A DNA stretch of 64,000 nucleotides from Anoplopoma fimbria (GCF_027596085.1 NC_072462.1:20483921-20547920), one strand, 5' to 3'. Numbered from the stretch's first letter, positions 1 to 11,445 are shown. Notes: generated from the letters alone by a model not told the origin. Made by a program: numbers and translations.

Positions 1-90
1 GTGTGTGAGTGTGTGTCTGTCTGTCTGTGTGCAATGAAAGCATCTGTGTGCCCCGTCTGTGTTCCTCTATAACCCCACCAGACAAGCATG
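1..90. repeat. GT/CTGT-edged 54-mer, copy 1
   Basis: The window opens in a GT tract with CTGT interruptions. Bases 37-90 form a unique 54-base segment that recurs without a mismatch at 5661-5714, again directly 3' of a GT/CTGT tract. After base 90 the two copies diverge completely: here the sequence continues into ordinary DNA, at 5714 it runs into another GT array. The block is non-coding as far as can be seen. Confidence 0.85.
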
Positions 91-1560
91 CATGTAAACC
101 GTGTATTGATTTTTATCCGACCATAAAAAAGGCAGTCTAGGCTTCTTGGACAATGACCCCTGGAGCTCAAAGTTCTTACGTGTTCTTATTAAGACATTTT
201 TCCGGAGAGGAAAGTAATATAATATCTCAGTAGACTGAGGGGAGAAAAAAAAGGGAGTATTATATAACCTTGAGAAATGAAAAGTCCTTAAATTGGAGAA
301 TGGTACTTCCATCTTATCAAGGGGCATGTGATGACCGAGGAAAAGACAGCGGTGACATTTTAAAGTGATTCTCAAGGAACTGTGGGGCACAAATTGATTG
401 AGAAGTGAAGTCAGGGTTGATTAACTGCCATTTAAAGTACTGCCACTCAAAGCGTGTGCATTTCTGTTTCCACTGGAGATACTTCTGAACTTCTATTCTT
501 CTCTACCCCTTTCTTCCACATAATCCATTCTTTTACTAAATGATCTGTCTCCTCTCCTTCTCTCATCACCCTTCCAACTTTCTTTCCCTTTTCTCTCCCA
601 CCATCCCTCTCTATTGCTTACCCCCCACCCTTCATCCTTCTCTTTTACTCTCTCAGGTCCACTTTGTCTTACCTTCTCTTCACTTTTTTTTCTCTCCTTG
701 CCCCTCCTCTCCTATCCCCACCTTGCAATGCGGGTGTTTATGCTTCAGACAGAAGAAAGGTAAGGTAAAACTAGGATAATATTTCCCCTAACTTACTTAC
801 TGCCTGGGTAAACATCCTCGGACAGATGTCCGAGCGTGGGCCCGATCAGAGGAGGCGGGTGGGTTGGGTTGGGGGGCGGGGGGTGCGATGCTCACTGCTG
901 TAAAGTACACAAAGGCAACAAATTGGAAGCCGGTGTGGAGAGGGCGGTGGGGTGGGGGGGTAGAGCGGTACGGAGGTGGAAAGAGTCAGAGACTTTTTTT
1001 CGCCCTTGAAAATGAAACAGTTTCTTGAGGGCACAGGGCGGGTTGAGTTCTGAGCTCTTTTTTTTATCAGCAAAAATCAATGTAGAAAACCTTCAGGTGA
1101 AGTTCGCTGGCTTCTTACTTTTAGCTGGAACTGAACATCTCTATCAAATAAGAAACATCACTTTATGATGAACATTATAACTTTTGGCTTGTGTCTGGGC
1201 GTGTATGTACTGGGCCAAAGATTGTATGCTGGCAAAAGAACCACCAACCTACAATTGCAAGTGGACTGTGAGCTTTTGCAGCTCAGCAAAACCAACCCTA
1301 TTTGATCATGTTAATAGCGCTGAATGTAGCTCCCTCACTTTGTCGGACATATTTATTCATATTTATTCATTCATTTTATTATTTCATAATCTTTGCTGCT
1401 CATCTATGTTCCAGGTCGTGGCAACAGTTTCCTTTAGCTACCACTAAAAACTGTTACGCCAACAACAAAAAGAGATGACAGATCTCAAGTGAATCTTTGA
1501 TTTTGAGATTATAATTTTAGGTACTTGTAAATGTTAAAAGCGGAGTCTTATTACATCTGA
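91..1560. other. No gene seen; polypyrimidine tract and G-rich patch
   Basis: No supportable gene. Bases 540-725 on the + strand are strongly pyrimidine-rich (C/T runs with few purines), which produces a meaningless Ser/Pro/Leu-rich open frame. Bases 855-960 are G-rich and carry the quadruplex motif listed separately. The rest is unique AT-rich sequence. Confidence 0.6.
857..883 (+). other. Potential G-quadruplex
   Basis: Five runs of three or more G (857-859, 861-863, 866-868, 871-876, 878-883) are separated by only 1-2 bases. This fits the canonical G3+N1-7 quadruplex rule with very short loops, which favours a stable parallel fold. A weaker G-rich stretch follows at 942-960. Whether it forms in the cell is inference. 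Confidence 0.6.
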
Positions 1561-1684
1561 ACCTTTTTCCATGTTATGAAAAAAGGGGAGAACTGACGGG
1601 AGGGCGAGTTCTTCTTGCCACAGCTTTCAGACAGCCTCCCTCTGCAGATTCAGGACTTATGCTAGACAGTGTGTGCCTGACCTG

Positions 1685-1790
1685 TATAAAGAGTACAAAC
1701 TGCCGCCCAGTTAAGGCATTCTCAACAGGTCAGTCTCATTGCTGCTGCCTTGGCCAGGGCTCCTTTGAGTGCCTCAGCTGTTACGGTAAG
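1685..1790 (+). promoter_or_regulatory. Candidate TATA promoter with short first exon and splice donor
   Basis: A TATAAA box lies at 1685-1690. About 30-50 bases downstream is a plausible initiator region (about 1715-1735), followed by roughly 55-70 bases ending in ACG|GTAAG, a good 5' splice donor with the intron starting at 1786. This is the layout expected of a short non-coding first exon of a pol II gene. No ATG-led frame of useful length lies in the presumed exon. Short motifs like these occur by chance, so the call is tentative. Confidence 0.2.
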
Positions 1791-2370
1791 AATTATAGCC
1801 AATGAGTCTCTGTTGAATGTTTACATTAATGAAACTAGAAAGGTGCACTCAGTAGAGTGCAGATCTCCTCCTGGTGTGTCTGCAGCGACCAATGCTGTGA
1901 TTTTTGATTGAATGAATCTAAAGTACAATTGGCTAACCCCCCGTCTAGACTGCAAGTGTATCAAACATATTTTTCACATGTGCACGTCTCACACAGCATT
2001 CTTTCGTTTTAATCCACGTAGATGTCTGCAGCGGCTCTTTGACGGTGCGCGTCTCAGCTCCGTTTCACGCGCGTAATCGAGACTTGAAGCATTAATTTAT
2101 CTTCAGGTCTGTTTTTTGTCAATATGTGTGAAAAAATGAAGGTTGATGCCCTTTTATAAAGGCAGGGAATAATTATGGGGACGACGGAGCGGCAATGATG
2201 CATTCAGATGTGTGTGTAGTTCCGTTAGCTGCTAGCTGTTAGCCAAACCCACAGTCCAAAACAATAAAAGTGAGCAAAACTGTTTTCCCGATAGACATAC
2301 AATCTCTGTTTTAACCCCACTGTGTCTCTGGCTGCAAAGCAGCGCTCGGGGTTGGGCGACCCCTACCGGC

Positions 2371-2419
2371 CGGGGGGCGGGTTCAGTGTAGTGAGTGTGG
2401 AGTCAGTGGCAGTATAAAA
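2371..2419 (+). promoter_or_regulatory. Candidate GC-box plus TATA core promoter
   Basis: A GC box (GGGGCGGG, 2374-2381) sits about 32 bases upstream of TATAAAA (2413-2419). The preceding 300 bases (about 2030-2380) have more CpG than most of the window. The downstream sequence to about 2620 is open in one frame (from an ATG at 2439, 65 codons), but its product resembles nothing I know. It lies about 730 bases downstream of the other TATA candidate and points the same way. Confidence 0.22.
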
Positions 2420-2619
2420 CGGGTAGTTAAAAGTTGCTTTGAGAAGGTTGGAATCGCTCCAACCACGAGAAGTCCTTGAGCGTGCAGTCATAACTTATAT
2501 TATGCAGTTTGCTGCAGCAGAATGCGAGATTAGCTGTGGACAGACACAGAGGTGCACACTCGCTGACATCACACGCGCACAGGCAAGTGATCGCGTTATT
2601 TATGTTTTATATGTAACGT

Positions 2620-3275
2620 ATGACATACCACAGTGAAACAATTGCTGTTGAGATCTTTGAAGGCAACAAGCCTCCAAAAGGCAGCAGAGACATGAGAAAG
2701 TTATTGCTCCTGTTCAGCAGCGCACAACTCCCACACTTTCTCCGTCTACCCTCTCTGCAGTCAGATATGCCACTTGCTGTGTGCTTTTATCTAAATGCAC
2801 CTAAGGGTTGAAGACATGACAAGATTTTGTTGAGATTTGGTCCCAATTAAGGCGCCTCACATGTATTTCAGAGAGCCTCATTTTACAACGGTTTCCTCTC
2901 TGCACCCTTAGCTGGAAGATCCGGCTCGGAGGGGGGGCTTGTGTGAATTCTTTTGGTAATCCGAAAGAACTCTTGTACTTTCTTTGTACATTTTTAATAC
3001 GGGGAGGACATAAAACACTCTCTAATGCCATTACTCATAATATACCCTCTTATTATGCACCAGGACCTCAAATTATGGAAAGCTGTGAAATGTAAAAAGT
3101 CTTGGCCGTCTGTGGTTGTGAGCTAGTCTGCTGCTGGTAGTTTTTTATTTGACATTTGTGCTCTTTGGCGTCTTTTTGTTCTATTTGTGAAAGTGCCTGT
3201 TTCTCCGCTTATGAGTCAGTCTCTGTCAGTCTGCCTTTGTGTCTGTCAACTTAGTGTGTGTGCTTGCAGGTCAAC

Positions 3276-3311
<36 letters not shown>

Positions 3312-4140
3312 CTGCTTGCCTCGGCAGCATCTTCATCCTTAGACAGCTCTCCTCAGTCCGCCCCTGTGGCATTTTTGCAGCCCCGGCAGTGCATAGAAAA
3401 GAGTATGACTCCTCTATAGAAAAGAGTATGACTCCTCTAACTTTCTGATCAAAGCAAATGAGGGATGAAAAGAGGGAAATGGATAAACCCTATTATGAAT
3501 ATGCATAGGTTTGTTAGCATTTCTCTCGTTCTTTTGGTCAGGTAGCAGTAACCTTAGTGCTCAGAAAAAACTGAATATATTTTTCCCCACTCAGCAGCTC
3601 ATCTGTATGAAAGGAAGTGAATGTGGCATTAGCATGTACCAAAATCAATTATTCCCGCTATCAGCTGCTCCTTTTGAAGAAATGCATGGCTGCACAGTAT
3701 GACTACAAGAGACAAGACTTTTATAGTTTGATCCATACATTAATCATTTAAATATCAGTGGAGTGATACGCTTTGATCCTTGAGGTGCTATGTTTTTCTT
3801 TTAAACACTTGCACACCCTTTTTTAAAACGTCCATGGCTGTTGTTTGTTGTTTTTTTCAGTAATTTCAACAATCTGTGTTTTTCTCTTGTATTTGGTGGC
3901 GGCCTTATCATTGTCCATTCATCCATGGCATCTATAGCTGGTCATGCTGCAGTTCTTCTATTTATTTGGAAATAACAAGAAATATATCACTGCCAGTGTG
4001 GGAGAATAATTTTTCTCTTCTTTCAATATGGGTGAAGAAGGGAAAACGTATTATGATATGTGACGTCCTGATTGCGAAATTACCCATGTGCTGTGAAATT
4101 TTGCCTTTTTTTTTTCTCTGCATTTTAAGAAACAATGTCA
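2620..4140. other. No gene seen; GT microsatellite and small tandem duplication
   Basis: AT-rich unique DNA. A (GT)n array runs from about 3277 to 3308. A perfect 23-base tandem duplication lies at 3393-3415 and 3416-3438 (listed separately). No other structure noticed. Confidence 0.6.
3393..3438 (+). repeat. Perfect 23-bp tandem duplication
   Basis: The 23-base unit starting ATAGAAAAGAGTATG is present twice head to tail with no mismatch, at 3393-3415 and 3416-3438. Perfect identity points to a recent slippage or replication-type duplication. Confidence 0.95.
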
Positions 4141-5000
4141 AAAAAGGCGAGGGAAGAGATGTGTGACTGTCAGGGGAAAAGTTACAGGACATGAGAGAGG
4201 AGCCGGCAAGGAGGAGAGGTCAGGTGTCGCTAACAGCAGACAAGACTGTGGTCACTCTCGAGGGAGGGGGGAAAGACACAGAGGTCAGGAGAAGTGACAG
4301 CAAAAGCTGAGTCCAACAACAGGCGAGAACGCTTCACCTGAGGCAGAACGGGGGGAATACAACGGACACCGAAAGACCTGAAAGGACAGAGGAGAGGCTG
4401 AGCGTAGCTTGCAACATATGTGACTTGTTGAGGGGAAGATTTAAAGAGACAAGAGGACTGGAGAGACGACTCGAGAGGTTAGGGGGGGAGGCTAACAACA
4501 AACGTGATTGTGGTGTGCAGACGAGGGGCAAAGGGAAAGTAGAAGAACACAGGAGATTCAATTATGGAGCAGAAGAAGGATACCCTCAGGCATGATTGGG
4601 ACTAGAAGGATAGTGGCAGAAGACGGGAGGCAATGAGAGGGCTGGATAGACCTGGTTCGAGGCTAACAGCAAACATGATTGCGGTCAAATACGGCGGAGG
4701 AAGATTGGATGCAATGGGAAGGGGTGTGGAAGAGAATGGGAGGAAATTAGCAGTTAGGAAAGACTATCAACAGTGTGTAGCAAGAGAAGAGCGGAGTATA
4801 AAGGATGGGCCCCAAAACGAAGGAGGTCGGTGAGCACAAGGGGAAGCCTAACACCATTATGGCCGCTTGTATGATTGAGGTCAGAGAAGAGGAAGGAGGC
4901 GCGATGATTGAGAACATGTAAGGGGGACATGTTGGACAGGTCGAGGCGATGCTCGGAGATGGGACAGTTGTCACTGTGCAGAACACAGATTGAAGAAAAA
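4140..5000 (+). repeat. Purine-rich degenerate tandem repeat
   Basis: About 860 bases are A/G-rich on the + strand. A recurring core, GGCTAACAGCAAACATGATT and variants followed by a GTGGTC-like segment, starts near 4229, 4491, 4662 and 4846. Copies 2 and 3 agree best. Copy starts are 262, 171 and 184 bases apart, with GAGG/AGAGG-rich filler between. Short open frames on both strands here are by-products of the composition. Confidence 0.6.
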
Positions 5001-5568
5001 GGTGGGGAGAGACGTGACATCTGCATCACAGTTTACTAGTTGAAGCGGCAGGTTCACAGGCCGAAACAATGTCACCATCACACATCGTCTTCTCACGACA
5101 CAAGTGCGGGAAACGCAGTCACTGGCACAATTTTTGAAAAAGACAAAATAACCTAGAGAAATTAGGTAATTGGATTATTGTTTTGCCCACAGACCTTCTG
5201 TTCTTTTCTGTTGCTGTATGGGCTATTTGGGTCTGCTCTGGAAGTGCAGCTGCAGTGGGATGCTGAAACACGGCAGCCCTCCTTTATTTTCATGTTTACT
5301 TCTCATTTTATACTCAAATCGAGACCTGACACCCCCACCCGTGCAGGAAATGTTCTGGGATCGAGACAAGTTATTAATAATGCAATACGTTAAAAATGAA
5401 TGGATTTTTCCATCTATTTGAAAATCAACATTAGGCTGCCAACTTTAAGATAATGACATGTAGAGATATCTCTATCCTTTTTTGGGGGATATTTCAGACA
5501 TGTTTATCTATCTCAGCTATGAAATATATATATACAGGCTTAGGACTCTGGCACTGCTGGCTGTATAG
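5000..5568. other. No gene seen
   Basis: Unique sequence between the purine-rich repeat and the GT arrays. Short open frames (about 80 codons from 5170) show no family signature. Confidence 0.5.
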
Positions 5569-5600
5569 GTGTGTGTGTGTGTGTGTGTGTGTCTGTGTGT

Positions 5601-5637
<37 letters not shown>

Positions 5638-5656
5638 TGTCTGTGTGTCTGTGTGC
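5569..5656 (+). repeat. (GT)n microsatellite, interrupted
   Basis: About 88 bases of GT repeats with scattered CTGT interruptions. The array leads directly into the second copy of the 54-mer. The apparent Cys-Val-rich protein on + and Thr-His-rich protein on - are translations of the array. Confidence 0.95.
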
Positions 5657-5660
5657 ATGG

Positions 5661-5714
5661 AAAGCATCTGTGTGCCCCGTCTGTGTTCCTCTATAACCCC
5701 ACCAGACAAGCATG
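5661..5714. repeat. GT-edged 54-mer, copy 2
   Basis: Identical to bases 37-90. It is sandwiched between two GT arrays, whereas copy 1 has a GT tract only on its 5' side. Confidence 0.9.
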
Positions 5715-5725
5715 TGTGTGTGTCT

Positions 5726-5786
<61 letters not shown>

Positions 5787-5789
5787 TGT
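5714..5789 (+). repeat. (GT)n microsatellite
   Basis: About 76 bases of GT, essentially pure from 5731 to 5783, following the 54-mer. Confidence 0.95.
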
Positions 5790-6218
5790 AGCTTTATGAA
5801 CAGTCAATCCAAATAGTGTGTGAAGTTGCTGTCTATACATGAGTGTATTTCCATATCCGTCCATATATTTGCTTGTTGATGTGTATATTAGCTCGACTTT
5901 ATGCATAACTGTGTGTGTGTGAGTGTGTGAGAGAGAGAGTGAGTGCCTCTCTCAGAGCCGGGGGCTTTTAATCTATTAAAGCCTGATCCTTAAACACTAA
6001 TCAATGCACCCTTTTATATTTCCATTACAGTGCAGAGGCAAAGGGATAAATAAAGCATGACAGTAGAGCTCAGTTGAGGCCACATAACGCTGGAATATCC
6101 CAATGGTTGTCCAAATGCACAGGCTTAACTAACAACGCCGTGGACTTATTTGTGTCAAAAACAGGTTGCAGTGCTGCGATCAACTCATTCCATACCAGAT
6201 TTAGCATCGGAAATATGA

Positions 6219-6430
6219 TGGTGGCATGGTGGTGTAGCTGTAAGTACTGTTGCCTCACAGTAAGAAGGTTCTGTGCTTTGTTTTCCTCCCACAGTCCAAA
6301 GACGTGCAGGTTAGGTCATTGGGCAGCTCAATTGCCCATTTGTGTGAATGTGAGCTGAATTGTTGTCCGTCTCTATAAGTCGGCCCTGTAGTTCACTGGA
6401 GACCTGTCGAGGGTGTAGCCCGCCTCTCAA
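6219..6430 (+). mobile_element. tRNA-headed SINE-like repeat, family A, internally deleted
   Basis: The segment begins GTGGCATGGTGGTGTAGCTG, resembling the tRNA-like head of a very common teleost dispersed repeat. It continues with the cassette CCTCCCACAGTCCAAAGACG, a TGTGTGAATGTGAG segment, and ends near GGGTGTAGCCCGCCTCTC. The expected B-box and middle part (normally about 80 bases) are missing between 6280 and 6284, so this copy carries an internal deletion. Related copies lie at 24680-24816 (opposite strand) and about 61440-61625. The family name is not asserted. Confidence 0.65.
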
Positions 6431-6452
6431 CTTCTTGTTGATCGTCAATATT

Positions 6453-6885
6453 ATAGGGACAGGGTGTAGGATTTAGTGGCAATTGGCAGTGTGGTTGCAG
6501 ATCGAAACCAGCCCAATCACCCTCCGCTCAATCCTCCCCTCCCATGACTGTGGTAACATAACCAAGTGAAAAACCAGGGCAGCTCAGTTGGCCTTGCTCA
6601 AAAGCCATATTTACCATGATGACACTACCTTATGGGCAACGTGACCCAGATATCAACTGGCGGTACCACAGTTTTGCACAGTGTGGCTCACATTTCCGCA
6701 GTTTCACAAGCGTGTCGAAGAAATACGGTGGCCTTCAGGTAACGTAAATATATGAAAGGCCCTCTCTAGAGCCAGAGTTAGTTTTTTCCGTTCTGGGCTT
6801 CTGTACATGGGCAGCAACAATGTAGATACGAAGGGCTCAAATTCTACATTATATTAAATTCCATTTCTGCTTAAAGATCCCAAAC
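6453..6885 (+). mobile_element. Non-autonomous element of a common teleost repeat family
   Basis: The left end carries TAGGGACAGGGTGTAGGATT, matching my memory of the terminal sequence of an abundant teleost non-autonomous repeat. The interior keeps hallmark phrases such as GGTGGCCTTCAGGTAACG, GGCCCTCTCTAGAGCCAG and CCGTTCTGGGCTTCTGTA, and the right part has ATTCCATTTCTGCTTA. The matching right terminus (CCTACACACTG-like) is not found after 6885, so the copy seems 3'-truncated. No protein is encoded. Confidence 0.55.
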
Positions 6886-8363
6886 ATACTCACTCATCAT
6901 CCAGTCAACTAAATTATCAGCAAAAAATGAGGCTTTTTTTACCAGAAAGCTGAAAGAATGCAGCCAAAGCGCTGTAGAAAATCTGGCGTCTACAACCGAG
7001 ACTGTCTCATCTGCTTCCCCGCAATTAGAAGGACAATGGTACATATACTTGACTCTTCCTCTTTTCATTAAGACGGATAATTGCCTGTGCTTGCATGAGA
7101 ATCAGTGCCTTTTTGTGCAGCGTGCCCTATTAGTAGCCTCACGCCATTGTCCTCCCACCCCTCGTTTTCTTCTTTTAAATGTAGTGCTCCTCACAGCTCA
7201 CAGCGTTGCATCACATATTCCCTTTGGGCCGTGTTTAACGGGTGATATATGCACTGTAGCATTCAGCTGTCAGGAGAGAACACTTTCAAGCCATCTAGCC
7301 GACAATACGCGCTCCCATTTTAGGGATGATTTACAGCAAAAGACTGCGGCGCATTTAAACCCAGTGAACTGACAGTATTGGCCTCTTCTCAGAGCACACT
7401 TTATTAGCTGCGTCTGCTTGTGTACGTTTCCCTCAACCCCAATTAATTTAGTGTACTTAAGTGGCAGATTCGCCTTAGACTGTGCTGGTCCTTGGCGTAT
7501 ACTTTATTAGTGTTGTCTGGGTAACCCCGCACCAACATCCCCCCGCCCCCCGCAGACCTCACCCATCCCCTCAGTTCGAACATGCACACGTTTATTTCGC
7601 CACACTTAGCCAACTTTTCTTTCTTTATTTTTTTCCCCTTCGCTTCGAGAGTGTATGTGTGTGTTTTTCCGCTCCACTGTGGTAGTTTATTAGCTATGTC
7701 TCCTTTGATAGTTAGTGTGCACGCTTGATTATGGCTGAAAGGGAGTGGGCCGGGCGCTGGGCCGGAGGAAGTCTGCCTAATGATATTAACAACATCCTTT
7801 ATTGGGTGGCTACTGCTGGGAGAGGGAGGGAGAGGAGTAAAGAGGAGGGAGGGAGGGAGCGGGGAATAAGAGTGAAAGACTGGGGAGTTAAAGAGAAAAA
7901 AAAGAAAGGGAAAATTCTTGGCGAATCAAAGAGACAGTGTGTGGAAGGGGAAGGGGGGGGTACTTTGTCAGGGGATTTAGCCAGAACAAAATAAGGAAAA
8001 GGTTGATACAGGCAAAAAGATAAAACAGCACAATTATGAGGGAGGGATAATCGCTACGCTGACCCAACACTATGATGGAAGATATTCTCACATCATTTTA
8101 ACATATTCCACAGAACTGTTAGTGCCTCTCTGCCCCACTGATTTTGCAGCCATATTACAAATCGCCTAGCAACCCCATCCGGCTCCATCATGTGGGCCCA
8201 CTTGGGGGGGTTTAGATGTCTGTAAATGATGGCTAGGTGTGTAACAGCTATGCGTGACAAACAGAGTTACCTGGGAAAGAGATGGTTGTGATGCTGATTG
8301 TAGTCACAGTCCCGTGCAAAACGTGCAGGAATGACCTCGTTTAAATGAAATGAATTCACTTTC

Positions 8364-8384
8364 TTTTTTTTTTTTTTTTTTTTT
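8364..8384 (+). repeat. Poly-T run
   Basis: About 21 consecutive T. Read on the minus strand it is an A-tail, but no retroposed sequence could be recognised next to it. Confidence 0.85.
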
Positions 8385-9398
8385 ACTAGTTTTGAGGAAG
8401 GAACAAAAGTCAAACTTAGGAGGGCAGAAAGTCACAGCTGATTTAACCTGAAGACTGAATCTGAATGAGGAGCAGCTTTGGGTAGAATGCTGTCAGGGAA
8501 TATGATGTTGGTCGTTTCCGCTGCCAATGGTGGCTTTTAAAATTCAATTCAGTTCAATTGAAAATGAGCTTTTTATTTTATCTAGTATCTTTTGCATTGC
8601 ATCATTTACAGTCATCCCATCTTCTGTCAGCCCGTGTCAGTGGTGTCACTTTCCAACACACATACACACATGTACACGCCAGATCCACTGCCGAGCACAG
8701 AAGACTATTATTTACATAACCGGTTTATGTGCCTTTGCGTTGTTGAAAGACATCAGCAGACACGAAATGATACTGCGGTATCTTCTGTAAACGGGCATTG
8801 TGTGGTAGAGAGAGTGGAATGCACACACACTTATAATAAAGAGATACACATTAATACGGCATGGTAGTTTATTAAAGATAAAACTACCTAAGGAGCGCAA
8901 AACAGAATTTAACTTACAGCCAGTCTGCAAATCAAGATGTGAACAAATTCACAAGAGAAACATTTTTTTTTCAAGATTCGTCAGAGCACTTGAGATTTTT
9001 AGATAACTTTCCTCAAAAAGACACACAGGGTCAAGGGAGGTGACCAGAGTCTGGCAGGAAAAATGCTTTACTTTAAGGTCAAATGAAATGGATTTTATTC
9101 TGCTTGTTCCTTTAAGTTTAGATACAAAACGACACAAAAGCTTTGAACATAGTGTGCAAAAAGAAGCCCTACTGCGCTCTTAAAAATGTCGAGGCATCAC
9201 CCAGCATGAATGGAAGAGCAATTTGAGTCTCGGTCTCGAACAAACTTCCGTTTGGCCGAGGTCACTTTTATAAAGGAATAGCAACGCAGCAGCTTAGGTC
9301 TGTTTTGGAGAAAGCCGTGCATTAACCAGCATATGTTTCCGCGGCTGCAATCAAAAGACAATGTTCTACCCTGTCTAGCACGACCGCCGACACTCGCA

Positions 9399-9401
<3 letters not shown>

Positions 9402-9436
<35 letters not shown>
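9402..9436 (+). repeat. (CA)n microsatellite
   Basis: About 35 bases of uninterrupted CA. It produces Cys-Val runs in minus-strand frames. Confidence 0.95.
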
Positions 9437-9440
<4 letters not shown>

Positions 9441-9726
9441 GCAAAACGAACAGTGTGTTGATTGTTAAGCAGCACCAATCCGCATCTCCCACAAACAACC
9501 ACTGAAAGCTGTCACCTTGAGAAGCCTCGCTCCACACCCAAAAAAAATGTCAGGGCTGGCAATTTCCTCTGTTTACTTTGGCGAGGTGCCCAAGGTCCCA
9601 TACCCTTCCCAGATGTGTGTGTGAGTGTGTGCAGGCATGTTTATTTGTCTGTTTGCGGGCATGTTGGTCCCTGCTCAAGTTAGTGTCAGCTATGTGGCAT
9701 TTTTGTTTGTCTGTCTGAGATCCTGT

Positions 9727-9784
9727 ATGTGTGTGCGTGTGCGTGTGCGTGTGCGTGTGTGCGTGTGTGCGTGTGTGTGTGTGT
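9727..9784 (+). repeat. GTGTGC variant GT array
   Basis: A GT array with regularly spaced GC steps (GTGTGCGTGTGC pattern), an alternating purine-pyrimidine tract of about 58 bases. GC steps within GT tracts favour left-handed DNA in vitro. Confidence 0.9.
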
Positions 9785-11199
9785 GAGTGAGAGAGAGTGA
9801 GAATGAGAACGAGACAAAGCTAGAAAAATAAACTCATTCTTCTGCACTGTCTCTCTCTGCAAGCGGCGTCAGCATCTCACTGCACCTGTGACTTGAGGAG
9901 ACGTATCAAACGCACCCAAGTCCACAGTCACGCGCGGCGCACACTCTATCACACGGGCGCACAAGAAAACACAGCAGGATGCTCGGGCGTGAACTAAGTG
10001 CAGCGACAACATTACAAAACATCCACACATTCTCAGTTTGCAATAATGGGTGTAAGCACATGCACATTGTGTCACCTGAACACACGCGACACCCTCTAGT
10101 CTGTCAGATTTAAGATGACATATGAATTTTCCCACGATCCTCATGCAGGTAGAACGTGAATGCCCTCTATTTCTAGGTGTGTGTGACAAAGATAACACTC
10201 AGCCATCTCTGACTTGGGGAAAGAGTTAAAAAAAGTGCCTTTTCAGGAAGGAGTAGAGAAGCTGAATACACTCACACACTTTAAATGAACTCTTTTGACC
10301 TGATTTGTACGTGTGTGATAGTAGCCTTTAATTTACCCACGCCGCTTAAATCAAATACTGTTTCAACATAATAAGCTTGGAATGCTCATTATATTCGTAG
10401 CATCCAAATGAAAAATCTGCTGTAGGGTTAACTTGGACAAGCAGCTCCCCTCACATCGATGTCCTCCAGCGAAACCAACATTGTCAATACGGAAACAACC
10501 CTGGCAAAGACAGAAGCGGGCAGAGCGCGTAAACCGGCTGCTCGAAGCGCCACAGTTCTCTGGCCAACAAATTGATGTCTAGTGGATAAAAAAAACTCGG
10601 TCCAAACACCAGCTGAACAGACCATCTGTTTCTCTGCGATGCCACTCTCTAGGGATACCTATTTTAATTCATTTTTATTTCCTTTGTCATTTCACGACCA
10701 TTGCTATCATCCCGCATTTTACTGCCTTCTTGTTCTCGTTGTCATTTCATTTGTGTTGTTGGTTGCAGTTTTGTCAGAGCTGACAATGTTGTTGGTGCTT
10801 ATTTTGACAAAAGAATATAAAACCTCTTGTGTTTTGTTTTTTTTGCTTCTTCGCAGATAGTTGAATGCATCTCCTCTGCCTTTTTTTAGCAAAGCATTTA
10901 TTCTTTTTTTGGGGGGTTCTGGTGTAACAGATCCCTGATCCTCCCAGCAGCAATATAAAATACATATTAGAGAGAGAATTATGCCCCGTTCACTTCCTAA
11001 CTCTAGCTCTGCGCAGCTTATGATGCAGATATTTTTTTTCTTACCACTATAGATGATTATAGCAAAGTAAATAACATCACAAAAAACATTTAGAATTGTT
11101 TATGGTTCACACTAACTTTGGGGTAATAATAACTCTCTGGGGCCTTGTATAAAGGCTGCTATAATTAAACAACAGAACAGCAAAGATCATCTATATAAA

Positions 11200-11445
11200 A
11201 CTTAGACTTTATTACAATTCTTAATTTACATACATATTCATACATGAAATTGCTTTGCATTTCACCCATCCTAAGCATGTTTAGTAGCGTTGGGCTGCTG
11301 GGAAGCGCTCAGGGAGCAACTTTGGGTTCAGTGCATCGCTCAAGGAAGTGTATCGACATGCAAACTGTAGACGGCCAGGGATCGAACCGGCAACCTTGTG
11401 GTAACAGGCGACCACTATAACCCATGAGACACAACCGACCAATGT
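11200..11445 (-). mobile_element. tRNA-headed SINE-like repeat, family B, copy 1
   Basis: Read on the minus strand, a tRNA-like head carries an A-box-like segment (11411-11429) and a good B box, GGTTCGATCCC (plus coordinates 11378-11388), spaced as in a pol III promoter. The body has CACTTCCTTGAGCGATGCAC and CCATCCTAAGCATG-type motifs (the latter as read on +), and the 3' end is AT-rich. The body recurs in the same orientation at 53275-53470. It is a retroposon, not a working tRNA gene, because the remaining arms do not fold into a complete cloverleaf. Confidence 0.65.

Larger units (their letters stand above)
6890..11180. other. No gene seen; simple repeats only
   Basis: About 4.3 kb of AT-rich unique DNA without a supportable gene. 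It holds a C-rich patch (7540-7570), a G/A-rich patch (7815-7970), a poly-T run of about 21 (8364-8384), a (CA)n array (9402-9436), a GTGTGC-type array (9727-9784), and short T and A runs. ORFs of 60-110 codons have no recognisable features. Confidence 0.6.

Noticed and set aside
11378..11445. Possible tRNA gene (good B box on minus)
   Set aside because: There is no full cloverleaf, and the sequence continues into a repeat body shared with 53275-53470, so it is a SINE-like head.
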